Notes under the pieces: model-generated
Told to the model about the DNA's origin: nothing
The model's input: the letters and a program-made list of their open reading frames with translations, nothing else
Database searches by the model: none
NCBI GenBank assembly: GCA_964576465.1
Contig: CAZNXE010000070.1
Coordinates: 1-21,078, forward strand
Length of the DNA: 21,078 nucleotides
Direction of reading: 5' to 3'
From: CAZNXE01 sp964576465
GTDB taxonomy: Bacteria > Planctomycetota > Planctomycetia > Pirellulales > JAEUIK01
Translations under genes and position numbers: made by a program
Shown: piece by piece, positions 21,025 through 21,078 of the stretch
How positions within the stretch are numbered: the first letter of the stretch is position 1
Layout: every line of letters starts with the position of its first letter

Positions 21025-21078
21025 ACCCAGTAGTTCCTACCCGGTTTAACCGTGGCAGGGGTTTAACACGAACCCCCC

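Larger units (their letters stand above)
20781..21078. other. Repeat-rich intergenic end of the window
   Basis: About 300 bases with no recognisable gene. It contains the 34-bp palindrome at 20792-20873, a second perfect palindrome at 20880-20897, a run of 13 G (20996-21008) and a TATAAT box (21019-21024) pointing out of the window to the right. Confidence 0.6.

Noticed and set aside
1..21078. CRISPR array or phage module
   Set aside because: No regularly spaced direct repeats, and no integrase, capsid, terminase or Cas-like protein.

Overview
The window looks like a piece of a planctomycete chromosome (probably Pirellulales-like), most likely from a draft or metagenome assembly. The reasons are: a secreted PQQ-like beta-propeller protein with the D-D-W-P-Q-W-R-G start typical of that phylum; a SpoVG homologue carrying a zinc ribbon; a UvrC without its C-terminal helix-hairpin-helix region; an mraZ with no rsmH or other cell-wall cluster gene behind it; and moderate-to-high GC with palindromic repeats of the T-G-T-A-G-G-G-A-A-C-G type. 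Draft quality shows in a 21-N scaffold gap (16475-16495), an in-frame stop in an otherwise good aminotransferase gene, and a 13-G homopolymer near the right end. The phylum call is inference from gene content.

Layout. 1-783: IlvE-like aminotransferase, cut by the window edge and carrying an in-frame TAA. 886-2202: secreted beta-propeller protein. 2423-4199: promoter, ispE, then spoVG with a zinc-ribbon insertion. 8924-4221 (minus): an operon-like run tyrA-purL-purQ (prephenate dehydrogenase and the two FGAM synthase subunits). 9169-10209: a GspF/PilC-type inner-membrane protein. 10547-10293 (minus): an orphan antitoxin-like small protein.

10706-13608 is a complete mobile element of 2903 bp. 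It has imperfect 28-bp terminal inverted repeats (first 11 bp perfect) and an exact 8-bp target duplication (CAAGATTC). It encodes an IS1-type DDE transposase, but most of it is passenger DNA: a ribbon-helix-helix regulator with its own repeated operator, two degenerate tRNA-like sequences, and two small coiled-coil plus winged-helix proteins whose intergenic region holds two nested 9-bp palindromes. The larger of these two genes appears frame-broken at a (CG)4 repeat. This is the most unusual part of the window.

13683-15152: uvrC, just beyond the element. 16428-15166 (minus): a FabF-like ketosynthase, with the N gap 46 bp upstream of its start. 17020-17490: mraZ, preceded by a promoter and two TGGG-N7-CCCA dyads, and followed by a 125-nt RNA-like segment closed by an 11-bp stem and a T6 tract. 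20717-17692 (minus): kdsB, pyrG and a DUF1844 protein, supplying CMP-KDO, CTP and an unknown function. 20781-21078 holds palindromic repeats and a TATAAT box next to the 13-G tract; no gene is seen there.

Most genes are housekeeping: branched-chain and aromatic amino acids, isoprenoids, purines, pyrimidines, fatty acids, LPS and DNA repair. The accessory material is the mobile element and the repeats.
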